From: Terana coerulea
Lineage: Eukaryota; Basidiomycota; Agaricomycetes; Polyporales; Phanerochaetaceae
Length of the DNA: 64,000 bases
Assembly (NCBI GenBank): GCA_024811115.1
Contig: JAKOGH010000783.1
Location: 62,001 to 126,000 of the forward strand
Reading direction: 5' to 3'
The notes beneath the pieces were generated by a model. It did not search any database. It saw only the letters and a program-made list of their open reading frames with translations, and had not been told where the DNA came from. The translations under genes were made by a program, and so were the position numbers. Each line of letters begins with the position of its first letter. The first letter of the stretch is position 1. This document shows, one piece after another, positions 50,893-61,408 of the stretch.

Positions 50893-53800
50893 ATGTCCAT
50901 CGACTTCACCACCAACGGCGCCCACCAGAGCATGTTCGGCCAGCCAGACATGGACCCGCCCTTTGGCTCGCTTCAGGGGAACGACCTGAACTCGGGACAC
51001 GCCAACTCCCACCTCCCGCACCCGCTCGACCGCAACGACCCGCTGGACATCCCCGACCACTCCAGCTACGACATCTTCTCCAGCTCCTCCTCGGGCTCCC
51101 TGGCGTCCCAGCGTTATCGCACCAACGCCTCCTCCTCGTCCTCCCTCGGCCCCAGCTACGCGCTCGGCGTCGACTCCATGTACCCGCCGCCGTCGTTCCC
51201 CGACAACCTCTCGTCCTTCCACTCGTCCAACTCGAACCCGTACGACCTCATCGGCAGCCTCTCGTCGTCCTACAGCAGCGGCAAGCCGTCGCCCATCACG
51301 CCCAACGATGTCACCGGCCTGCCGCACTCGTCCGGCTTCCCGTTCTCGAACGGCCCGTCCAAGGACTTCCCGTCGCACCCCGGCTTCCACGACAGCTACG
51401 CCGACCGCCGCCTCTCGAACGTGAGTGGCTCGGGCTACTCGAACGAGTTCAACGACGACTTCAACTCGATGGGGGTCAACCACGGCCTGGGCATCAATGC
51501 GTTCCCGCCCCCGTCGGCGCTGCAGTCGTACCCGGACCGTCTCGGACGCGTCCAAAACGACCGGTTTGGCTCTGGCCTGCCGTCCCTCTCCGCCCCCTCT
51601 CACATGTCGCAGAATCATAACTCGGATCTGATTCGTGGCGTCGCGCCCCAGGCGACGTTCCGCCCGGACACGACCCTGCCGTCGTTCGACGACATGCAGT
51701 TCATGCCGCCGAACCCGAGCCCGCTCGACTACCGCCTCCCGTCGGGCGTCGACGAGAACATGGCGCGTCTGCGGCTGCAGGGCGCAGGCGATCTCCAGTC
51801 CTTTATCCGGTACGTCCTCGGCGCATCTGCCTTGTCTTTACGTGACGGCAGCCGTCTCATGACCCTATCGCAGCCCGTATTTGGATCAGTTTACGCGGAC
51901 GCCCAACCGTCTCGCCTTTGGCGAGCGCACAGTTATCGTCATGTCGTCCAAGGTGGCACAAAAGTCATATGGCACTGAGAAGCGGTATGTCGCAAAGTGC
52001 CCGCAGGTTGCCGCGGTGCTGACTGTATTGCGCCCCGCAGCTTCCTCTGCCCGCCGCCGACGGCGATAATGATCGGGAACTCGTGGTGGTCTGATGTCCA
52101 TCGCCGCGGCGAGGAGCCGAAACTCGCGCCGCCCCGCGTCGTCGTCTCCATCTCCGGCGAGCCCGCGCCCCGCAGGAGGGCTCGATCGAGTGGACGAGCG
52201 CGACGGGCAAGGCGTTCGACGTGTCCGACCCGCCGACGGGCACGACCTACATCGGCCGCTGCGTCGGCAAGCAGCTCTTCATCTCGGACGTCGACGAGAA
52301 GAAGAAGAAGGTCGAGGCCCTCGTCAAGATCATGGCGCCCTCCGCGGACGACGAGCCCGAGCGGGTCATTGGCACCTTCCCCAGTCGTTCGATCAAGGTC
52401 ATCAGTAAGCCCAGCAAGAAGCGGCAGAGCGCTAAGAACCTCGAGCGTACGTACCGGGCTGTGCCCCCTGCCGTACGTCTATTTGATCCCGTGCTCACAA
52501 TGCGGTCTGTCGACAGTCTGCATCAATCATGGCTCTACGATCTCCTTGTTCCACCGCCTGCGGTCCCAGACCGTCTCGACCAAGTACCTCTGCGTCTCTG
52601 GCTCAGGGTCGTCCTTCAAGGGCTCAGACAATGCGCCCCTGATGGGCCTTGACCAGCGATCCCGCACCCAGACGCCGTCGTTCATTGCGAGGACCGCCAG
52701 TTGGGGTGAGTGCCTAACACCGCCTTGCGTCCGCTGTGTGCTAACGCGGGCATTTTAGACCCCTTCATTATGTACATCGTCGACGTGAACAAGCCAGCGG
52801 GTGGCATCGACACGCCGCCGCCGCCGCCACCCCAGCCGGACTTCCCCTCGCCGCCGCCTAACGCCATCCCCTTCACGAACAACGGCTCGCAGATCCCCAT
52901 CTACTACAACCAGACGGTCGTGCTGCAATGCCTGACCTCGGGCGTCGTCAGCCCGGTGCTTATCATCCGCAAGGTCGACCACCAGACCACGGTCGTCGGC
53001 GGCGGGCTGCAGGAGGGCGCGAAGGGCATCGCGGACCACTACTGCTGCGTCAGCGAGGTCTGCGGCGACCCGGTCTCGCAGCTGCACAAGATCGCGTTCG
53101 AGGTGTACGACCCGAACAAGAGTGCGCCGGAGCCGGGCACGCCGGGCGTCAGCGGCGCGTTCCTCTCGTGCATGGGCGAGAAGGTGAACACGTACCGCCC
53201 CGTCGAGGGCCGCGTGTGGAACGCGAGCGTGCTGCACGGGCCCGAGGCAGACTCGCCCGTCGCGGCGCCCGGCTCACCGTCCGCGTCGACGCCGACGTCG
53301 AGCGGCGGCGCCGGCGCCGACTACTTTGGCGGCGCGAACGGCTCGGGCAGCGTGCCGAACTCGCCCGTGCCCGGCGACTTCCCGTCGAACGACGGCGGCA
53401 AGGTGCGCAAGGGCAAGCGCGGCTCGTCCAGCGCCGGCGGCCTCGCGAAGCCGCCGTCGCAGAAGGGCCGCCGGCGCCCGACGTCGGCGGGCTCCGCGAG
53501 CGGCTCTGTGTCGTCGGGCCGCCGCGGCTCGAGCAGCGACTCGTCGGCGTCGTCGGGGGCGCTCTGGCAGGTGGACATCGGTGAGACGAGCGTCTGGACC
53601 ATTGTTGGCGTCGGTGAGTACATACCGTCTCTGCATTCTTTACCACCATTTGCTGATACCGGGTGTCACAGACCAAGTGCGGTACAACTTCTACGTCCCG
53701 CCTGTGCTGTTCGACAACCAAAACGCGCCCGCGACGGGCTCGTTCCCCATCCCCTCGAAGCCGGTGACGCCGTTCCCGAACGTCGTCAAGTACCTCCCGC

Positions 53801-54084
53801 CCGACCGCGCCGCGGAGGCCCCTTAAGCCGTGCCCGCAGTCGCGGGGATGATGACGAAGCCGAACCCGCACGCGTCCAAGATGCTGACCGTCTACGGCGA
53901 GAACTTTTCGAAGACGGACCCTGTCACGGTGTTCTTCGGCTCGGACCCGTCGCCGTACGTCGAGGTGCGGTGCACCGAGGTGCTCGGCTGCCTGCCGCCG
54001 GAGTCGAACAACATGAAGCGGCGGCCGATCATCCTCGTGCGGCACGACGGCGTCGTCTTCCCCTCGAACACTTACTATCCTTAA
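50893..54084 (+). CDS. CSL-family transcription factor (CBF1/Su(H)/LAG-1, fungal Cbf11/Cbf12 type), with in-frame TAA
   Basis: DNA-binding regulator; fungal members control adhesion, cell division and lipid genes. ATG 50893 opens MSIDFTTNG and about 300 disordered Ser/Pro/Asn-rich residues. The Rel-like DNA-binding domain reads SSKVAQKSYGTEKR spliced to FLCPPPTAIMIGNSWW. The beta-trefoil follows: STISLFHRLRSQTVSTKYLC, MYIVDVNKPAGG, SGVVSPVLIIRKVD, DPVSQLHKIAFEV, with a long Gly/Ser insert. The C-terminal TIG domain (MLTVYGENFSKTDPVTVFFG, RPIILVRHDGVVFP) is intact but separated from the rest by an in-frame TAA at 53824-53826 (after DRAAEAP). Without readthrough the protein would lose the TIG domain. 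Stop after TIG is TAA 54082-54084. Confidence 0.92.
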
Positions 54085-54398
54085 TCCCCGTCTGGCTCTG
54101 GATTGCGCTCTCGTGCTCATTTCTTTTTGTTCGCTCGCTTGTGTGTACATATCGGTCGGACGTTCGCCCCTTCGCATTGTCATCTGTTCGCTGTCGGTAT
54201 CTCATTATCTAGACCGTGTCTTGTTGTGCTCGTTGCCCTCCCCATACTACTATTCACCGCGTGTAACTGTACTTGTACAACATGTCATAGACTTTGGATC
54301 GGCTTTTTGCCTCACGAAAATATGCCCCCAAGTGTGATCGGCCGCTGCGTGTGAAAAGTGCCCCGCGGGCGCGTGAGGGGCAGCACTCGACGCTGATC
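54085..54398. other. intergenic stretch
   Basis: 314 bases holding the 3' end of the CSL gene and the promoter of the small membrane-protein gene. It is pyrimidine-rich; no gene is seen. Confidence 0.5.
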
Positions 54399-55116
54399 AT
54401 GTCGACGACCTCCGTCTTCGCCGCGCCGCTCTATCTCTGGCACCGCTATGTCGAGCACCTCTGGCACTACACGTCCGACTCGTGGGTCGCGCGCATAGCG
54501 TCCACGTTCCGCGTCCTCGCGTTCCTCGTCATCACGCCCGTCGCCATCCTCACCATGCTGGTACGCACGACCCGCGCGACTGCGGCGGAGCCGACGCCTT
54601 GCGTTCATTGACCTGTGCCCCTAGGACGTCGCCTCTTACGTGATCGCGCGCACGCTCGGTGTCGTCGACGCCACGAAGGCGTCCACCGGCGGCGGCAGCA
54701 GCGGCGGCGCGCCCGCGATCCACGTCGACGGGCCCGCGGGCGGCCTCAGCGAGCCCGACACGGAGCCCGAGCCCGAGCTCCCGCCGACGCCGTCGCTGCG
54801 CCGCGCGGGCTTCCGGGACCACAACCCGCTCGGCGACGAGGGCAACCTGCGCCTCGCGGGCGTCGACGCGTTCTCGCCCGCGCCGTCGCAGCCGCCGTCG
54901 CCCACCCTCGCGCGCAAGGACCTGCACGCGGGCGGTGCGCAGGCGCGGCTGCTGCCGATGACGCCGCTCGCGCGGTGGGACGGCGAGGAGGAGGCGGCGG
55001 GGGAGAGAGGGTATGGGTTTCCGGCGGTGGGGGATTCGGGGTCTGAGGAGGGTGGAGAGGGGGTGCATATGCGGCGGAGGGCGCGGCCGCTGGGCAGCGA
55101 CGAGGCCAGCTCGTAG
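54399..55116 (+). CDS. small single-pass membrane protein, function unknown
   Basis: From ATG 54399: MSTTSVFAAPLYLWHRYVEHL, an amphipathic start, then a transmembrane helix (VLAFLVITPVAILTML). An intron (GTACGC..CCTAG) joins DVASYVIARTLGVVDATKAS, followed by a long acidic, Pro/Gly-rich tail (EPDTEPEPELPPTPSLRR) rich in CpG codons, stop TAG 55116. The tryptophan/tyrosine-rich N-terminus and DVASYVIARTLG block look conserved, the tail does not. I do not recognise the family. Probably an endomembrane protein with a cytosolic tail. Confidence 0.62.
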
Positions 55117-55295
55117 GCTGTACGTTCTGTTGTACATGCTCGCATTACCACTGACAGAATCCTCAACGCAGAACGGGCTTTGTGCCCCCAAGATGATAGT
55201 TCCCCATTTCCCATTGCATTCGATCTAACCCATGTAACTACAAGACGCAAACAAACCCGAATAGACACGAAGGAACAGTACACCCATACACGCCT

Positions 55296-57366
55296 CTATT
55301 TCCGTATATTACTTGGTGCAACGGAGATGAATTTCTTGAACAGAGAGCTCAGCACGGCGGACGAGTGCGGGAGCTGCCCGTATGCGATTTCCTGGAACTT
55401 CTCGGCCAGCGCTGCCTGCACGACCGCGTCCGATGAGTGGCGGTGGAACACTTCCGTCTCCATCTGCAGCACGTCCGGGTATCTGGGCGAATTCAGCATG
55501 GCGGGCACGTAGCGGGCCGTTTTCTTGAACCCACCTCCAGGTAAAGTCCGAGAAGAGCTCGTCGACGATGTTGTCTTTTGAAAGCGACGCCTTTGAGAGC
55601 GACGAAGGATCGCTCTCTGAGCTCCAACAGCCCGAGCTATCAGCACAGGCGAGGTTAGCACGACGCTGATGTTTTCAAAGTGTCCTATAGCGGACCTTCG
55701 AAGCAAGCCGGTACATCGATTTCGGCGAGCAGGATGGACTTCCCGTCGCAGGCGGGGACCAGCACCCTGCGTGCGGAGAGGTGCAAACTGCAAATAGTCA
55801 TTGTACAGGTAAAGCAGGAGGGCTTGCCAACTATCGCGCGTGTGTGAGTGACTGTTACGACTGAAATGATATGCGAACTCACGTCTTGTATGCACTATCA
55901 GGTAAGAAGAGGATGCGGTCTGTCGTTGGGTTTGCGTCGTGCTCAACCTGCTTGTCCCTAGACGCCTTTACTACTGGGGATGCCTTGCGTTCCTCGTCCT
56001 TCATGATATGTCAGACGGGGGCAAGGGCTCAAGAATAGAGACGATTCACCTTGATGGGTATTGCAGTTTGCTTCCCCTGCTCATCCCGCCAGTGCAAGAT
56101 GCTGGTCTCCAAGCTCAGAGACGGCCGGGGGCTGACGTTAAAGACTTCGCGTTATCAGCGGCGTTCTCTTCAGTGTGGTCGCTCAAGCTCTGATCTGATA
56201 TAAAGTCGTCCAGCGAAAGCACATCCATGTCTGTCGCGCTCAGCATCGCGCTCTTTGGTGCGGCTGTGACAATGTCGTCCATCAGCAACTCCCTATTCGA
56301 CGTGTGAGTCTTGACATACTTTGAGTGTTTCTTCTGAACATGATAGGCTTTACAGGGTCGCTCTGCTTCACGGGAACTGGTTTGCTCTCCTCTTCCTCCT
56401 CATCATCGAGATCGCTGTCACAGTCGTACCCGTAGTCGGCTCTGCTGGAGCTACGACCAGCGACCAAGTCAGCAGCTACGATGACACGGTCGAAGATCTC
56501 TGCGTCCTGTCATTAGCACACACAAGTACACGAAAAAAGCGCATATACTCACCGTCAGAAAAGACACACGACGCCGCCAGCAGGAAGTCACTCCGTGCAT
56601 GCACGGCTAGCGGCTTGTGCGCCACACCCGCCGCGCTCCTCGCGGAGGGCACAAAAATCTGGGTGTCGTCAAACTTGACGCCCCTGATCGAGTCGAAGAA
56701 CGCCTGCTGGAACAGCTGCGGCCGCACCGAGTCGAAGGACGGACGCGCTGGTGTGATCGGAGTCTCCGCGAGGGGCGAGGGCAGCCGAATCGTGGTGGGC
56801 TTCGTGGACGCCGTTGGGGACTCGGGCGCGCGGGCGGGGTCGACGAGGAAGTCCCGCCGCGGGGCGAGCGGCGGCGAGGGCATGGGGGTCTGCGTCTGCA
56901 GGCCGAGCCGGTTGGACAGAGCAGGCGACGCGAGCGGCGTCTGGCCCGGCAGAGGCGGCCAGCTCGGGGGCGGCGACTTCGCAGCGTGGCTCTGTGCCGG
57001 CGGCGGCGGGCGCGCGAGGGGCGGGGCGGGCGCGGGGAAGACGTCCTTCAGCGGCACGGTCGGGTTCAGCGGCGAGAAGCCTGTGTTCTCGTTCACGGTG
57101 GCCGCGAACGCCGCGGCGGGCGAGTCGACGTCGGAATTCACGTACTCCTTGAGGCGCGAGCCGCCCTTCTTGCCTTTCTTGCCGACCCCCTTCTTGTTCC
57201 ACCGCGCCGCGAATGAGAGCTCGTCCGAGACCGCGTCGCCGCCGGGCGTCATGGGCCGCTCCTCGCCCGTGACGAGTCGGGGCGTCGTGAGCGGGAAGAA
57301 CCTGTCCATCGGGTCGTCATACTGTTTTTGCTCTGCGGAGGCGTACGTTTCCCCGTCGGCGTACAT
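55296..57366 (-). CDS. second BTB/POZ-like domain protein with long disordered N-terminus
   Basis: ATG 57366 (MYADGETYASAEQK) is preferred over an in-frame ATG at 57489 that overlaps a TATA box. About 220 Pro/Ser-rich residues precede the BTB-like part: VKFDDTQIFVPSARS, HARSDFLLAASCVFSDG, joined to EIFDRVIVAADLV. The acidic family mark YGYDCDSDLDDEEEEE follows, then TWQALLLYLYNDYLQFAPLR, and the C-terminal helix block DNIVDELFSDFTWR spliced to YPDVLQMETEVFHRH, ending SLFKKFISVAPSNIRK, TAG 55296. It belongs to the same broad family as the gene at 8.5-10 kb, though the two are clearly diverged. At least six introns; several borders between 55.6 and 56.4 kb are tentative. Confidence 0.75.
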
Positions 57367-58022
57367 GGCGGGGGTCGAGGCGATCGCTTTAGACCAGTTT
57401 AGCACAGCTGGTCTGGATCTGAGTGATAGGACGAGAGGACGATGCAGATCGTAGATGCGATGCTTTGTGTATATATAAACGCGCTTCATTCCGAAGCCGC
57501 CCTACACGCGCCTGCATCGTGGTATGAGGAACGTGGTCACCTCGAGGCGAAGCGGTACCTTATCATTTGCATTGCAGCCAAGCCGACGCCTTCTCGAAGA
57601 ATGGGCCCGCTTTCATTTTACGCGGCGGGTGTGCATGCTGATAGTAGCGGCAGAAGTGCAGGGCCATGGCTAATATCTAGCATGTGATTTGAGGGCGCAT
57701 CAAACTTGATCAAAGCGTCGGTGGTGGGTCAGAAGATCATCATCCGAAAGGCGGGGCGCCACAAAGAGATCGCCTTCCTATTCTGGTAAGCGAGCGCGAG
57801 ATCCGTGTGATGACGTCGGTCGCGTCGTGCGGGGCGCGATGACGTTGCTCCTCCGGGTCATGGCCTCTTGTGACTTGCTTGTGACACGGTTGTGGCACAG
57901 CTTGGATGACGACTGGTGCGGTGGCGTATAAAGACAAATGGACGTGAAGATCAACGGCTAAATTTTTCTCGCATTACTTGCTTATTTGCTGCACACCACC
58001 ACAACCCCTCTGCTCAACTACC
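57367..58022. promoter_or_regulatory. divergent promoter region, BTB gene / mitochondrial paralog 1
   Basis: 656 bases between two divergent starts. A minus-strand TATA-like element (TATATATAC, 57469-57479) serves the BTB gene and a TATAAAG at 57927-57933 lies 90 bp before the ATG at 58023. No gene in between. Confidence 0.6.
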
Positions 58023-59421
58023 ATGTTCGCCTCTCGCGCCGCCATCGTCGCCAGGACTGGCACCCGACTCTCCGCCCGCCGCGTAGGAGGCGCTCGAGTG
58101 ACCCAACGCTTTAACTCAGTTTCGTCGTCTGTGACACAACAGGGTTCCGCGAGTGGCCATCTCATCTCCGGCCTCACTGGAGGCGCGGTTGTTCTGCTTG
58201 GAGGTGCGCTTGGGCATGGCATCTCGTTGACATGGCTTTGCTCACGCTTTTGAAGGCTATGCGTACTACCACTTCTCGGGTACCAAGCAGACAGTCGAGA
58301 CCGCAAATCAAGTGCACTCATACTACCAAGATGCGAAAAGGACGGTCGCGGAGAAGACCCCGAAGAATCCTAACGAGGTGCTCAACTTCCTGCGCAGCGT
58401 TGCCAAGTCGTATGCCGGCGTGATCCCCGGCGCATCCTCCTACGTCGACTCCACCTTCGACACCATCGACCAGCTGCACGACTCGCACGGCCAGGAGCTC
58501 GAGAAGATCCTGCAGGACACGTACGACGACGTGACGAACATCCTCAAGGAGGTGAAGGACAAGGGCGTGCAGGGCGTCGACGCCGGCGACGGCCGGGAAG
58601 CTCGTGAGCGTGCTCGGCACGCGCGTGGGGCAGCTCAACGAGCTCGGCAAGAAGGCGGGCGGCGACGCGTTCGCGAAGCTCGAGGAGAAGTACCCGCAGG
58701 TCGCGGGCACGCTCGGCCAGTCGTACAGCCAGCTGCAGGCGCTCGCGGACGGCGCGGGTCCCGAGGCGAAGAAGCTCGTATCAGACACGATCAAGCAGAT
58801 TCAGGACATCCTCAGCAACAGCAAAGGCACGGTCGACGGACTGAACAAGGCGCGCAAGCTCGTGGAGGAGAAGGCGCAGACGCTGAAGGAGACGGTGTGG
58901 GACAAGGCCGCGGAGGAGGTCGGCGCGAACTCGGAGCTGAAGGAGCTGCTGAGCGAGAACAAGGCCGCGTTCGTCGCGGCGGGCTCGAGCGTCACCGGGC
59001 TCGGCGAGGTCATCAGCCGCGTGAAGGAGGCGGCGAAGGCAGGCGGGGACAAGGAGAAGATCAAGGAGCTGAAGGAGTTTGTCCAGAAGAAGGCACAGGA
59101 GGCGCAGAGCCAGGGATGGGAAGGGCTGCAGTCGTGGGTGAAGGCGATTCCTGGCGGCGAGGAGGTCAGTGCTTCATGTTATCTTCGTTGTCTTCGCAAC
59201 TAAATTTGTTACTGCAGGCACTGAAGGGCTTGTCGGATGTGGACATCAGCTCGCTCGTCAAGCTGTCGTCGGCGAAAAGTGGTGATGCCAAGCAGCTTGC
59301 TGAGGAGACATACCGTGATGTGTTGAAGGTCCTGCAAGAGAAGGCTGGCAAGGCAAAGAAGATTGTCGATGAGGGCAAGGACGAGGGCGAAGGACAAAGC
59401 CAAGAAGTAATCGTGAATTAA
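58023..59421 (+). CDS. mitochondrial membrane-anchored helical protein, paralog 1
   Basis: ATG 58023 starts a typical mitochondrial presequence (MFASRAAIVARTGTRLSARR) followed by a Gly-rich transmembrane segment (LISGLTGGAVVLLGG joined across an intron to YAYYHFSG). The rest is a long amphipathic helical region (QVHSYYQDAKRTVAEK, YDDVTNILKEVKDKG, VGQLNELGKKAGGDAF, EGLQSWVKAIPGGEE joined to ALKGLSDVD), ending in TAA 59421. Between VQGVDAGD and KLVSVLG, near 58585-58596, the frame changes without a convincing intron. Either one G is extra in GACGGCCGGG, or a 49-nt intron (GTGAAG..GGGAAG) is spliced. Its neighbour at 59847 shares the presequence, the same exon junction and the YYHxSG motif. Function unknown. 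Confidence 0.72.
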
Positions 59422-59846
59422 TTGTCGGAACTCATCCTGTCGAATTGTAGTCGAGCATTGTCGCATAACACACGGACCTCTCCCATATGTATACTATATA
59501 TAAATAATGCATGCGCATATACCCAGTCCTAAATACGTTCCACCGATAGTTCGGCAAGATCGAGGGCAGCTACCGAGCAGCAACGTAGGTGACAGTCAGG
59601 AGGAGCAAACGACGAATGAAGGCCTAGCGCTGAGGCGGGAATCCCATCAAAGCGGGGTTTCTGAACAATTTCTGAACTCTCCTTGTTTCTCCGTTGCCTG
59701 CCGTTGCACTGACGTTGGCCGACGGCAGCCTTTCGCACATCCATCCATCTTCGACAGCAGTGTAAACCGAAGGCAGGATGAGGCCCCTGCAATACACGGG
59801 ACTCAACACGTCGTGCAACTCGACCTCGTAGCGCATACGCACACAA
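59422..59846. other. intergenic stretch between mitochondrial paralogs
   Basis: 425 bases with the 3' end of paralog 1 and the promoter of paralog 2. No gene recognised. Confidence 0.5.
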
Positions 59847-60619
59847 ATGGCGTCCTCCACCAGAATGTCCCGCATTTTCGCAGTGCAAGGTCTCGCAATA
59901 CGGTGGCCTCCACACAGGCTGTTGAATCCAGGACTACACCGGCGACTACAATCCACGAACGCTGCGAGCTACGGGGCAGGGTCGGTCGCTTCACATCTGG
60001 CAGCGGCAGCGGGCGGCGCAGCAGCAGTGCTGGGTGGAGGTATGCACCATGCCATTTTTTCCTGTTCTTGGTGTAACGCTCCCGTACAGTTTACTACTAC
60101 TACCACGTCTCCGGCATCAAAGCAATCGTCGACAAGGCCCACGCAGTTCGCACCCGCTACCGCGAAGTCAAGGCTGCATTCACGGACGAAGAGACCCGCC
60201 CGCGCACGCCGGCGGAGGCCGTCGCAGTCCTGCGGAGCCTGTCTAAGTCCCGCGCGGGCCCGGTGCCGGACGCGTTCGTCGACATGGTCGCGCAGTTCCA
60301 GGGCAGCCGCGAGGAGGACGTCGACCGCGTCGTCTTCGGCGCGGTCGACGACATCCAGGCGATCCTCGCCGAGTCGCGGGCGGCAGTGGCGTGCGGCGAC
60401 GGGGAGGCGAGCGCGCGGGGCGGCGGCGGGGAAGACGGAGGGCTGTCGGCTGACGAGCGGATCAGGATCGCGGGCGTCGTGCACCGGCGGGCGAAGCAGC
60501 TGAAGGCGCGGTTGAGAGAGAAGAGGAGCAAGAGCGGGCGTCGAGTGCCGTCGCTGATACGTCGCCAGATACGCAAGGAGCTGAGGATGTCCAACGGCGC
60601 GGTCTCACAGCGGCTTTGA
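59847..60619 (+). CDS. mitochondrial membrane-anchored protein, paralog 2 (shorter)
   Basis: Tandem relative of the gene at 58023. ATG 59847 begins MASSTRMSRIFAVQGLAIRW, an Arg-rich presequence, then an Ala/Gly transmembrane stretch (HLAAAAGGAAAVLGG) interrupted by an intron (GTATGC..GTACAG) at the same codon as in paralog 1, continuing YYYYHVSGIKAIVDKAH. The body is much shorter: TPAEAVAVLRSLSKSRAG, FVDMVAQFQGSREEDVD, DDIQAILAESRAA, and a highly basic tail (RRRAKQLKARLREKRSKS-like), TGA 60617-60619. The long helical part of paralog 1 is missing, so it has diverged in role or decayed. Function unknown. Confidence 0.68.
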
Positions 60620-61408
60620 GAAGGGTGCGAGAACAGCGCGCAGGACGGTCTGACGAAGACGAGAAGTGATCCTGGTCTGGGATGTCTGCCTGGTCTGGGT
60701 TCCCTGGCTATCGATAGCTTGCTCCCGCTGCATGTAAGGCTTGGGCGTCCCTCCGCTGTGGTCTGAAATATACCGTTACGTACCTGAAATGAAGCCCGTC
60801 TACGCAGGGTCGCTCGTAGTAAAGCTGTCGTCGCTGGGAAGCTTTCGAGGTGTTTGAAAATATCTGCGCTGCCATAGGTCACAAGGCCCTTTCCATATTC
60901 CCAAGATGATCATCACTCCTTTACGTCCAGCTCTCCCATAACTTTCTCCTCCAAACCTCGGCGGACGGTCCCTCTGTTCGGATTCCTCGGAGGGCGACCC
61001 CGGGCGTTTCATGCAACCAGCGAGAAGGCAGCCAGAGTGGAGCACACCCAAGGACCAAGGCGACTTTGTCCGAGAGCAAGAAATCGGGATACGTGCATGA
61101 CGTTGTACGGCCTAGACACACGACCGCAAGGGCATCATGTCTGCAGCTGCGTGGGTGGCCGGGTAAAACGATCATGTACTCAGGACGCCGAGACGGGATG
61201 AGTTCGTTGGAAGCCGGAGGGCTGGGGCCTGGCCTGCCGAATCACGATCCTCGCACCTTTCGGAGGGACGGGCCCCAAGGATTCGGCGTCATGGGTAGCG
61301 CGGGTGCCCATCCATTACGCAGGAATCCCGGGCGTGCAGTATCGTATTAAAGCGTCGCTATCTCTCATGCGAAGGCCTTCGACTACCGACGACCCCCCTT
61401 GAACCACC
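60620..61408. other. intergenic stretch upstream of sulfite oxidase
   Basis: 789 bases that include the sulfite oxidase promoter. Minus-strand open frames here show no family motif. Nothing else is recognised. Confidence 0.5.

Noticed and set aside
52755..54183. Long minus-strand open frames opposite the CSL gene
   Set aside because: Antisense shadow of high-GC codons; low-complexity Arg-rich product.
56321..57454. 377-codon plus-strand open frame opposite the second BTB gene
   Set aside because: Shadow of the Pro/Ser-rich exon of the BTB gene; that strand carries the conserved motifs and splice sites.
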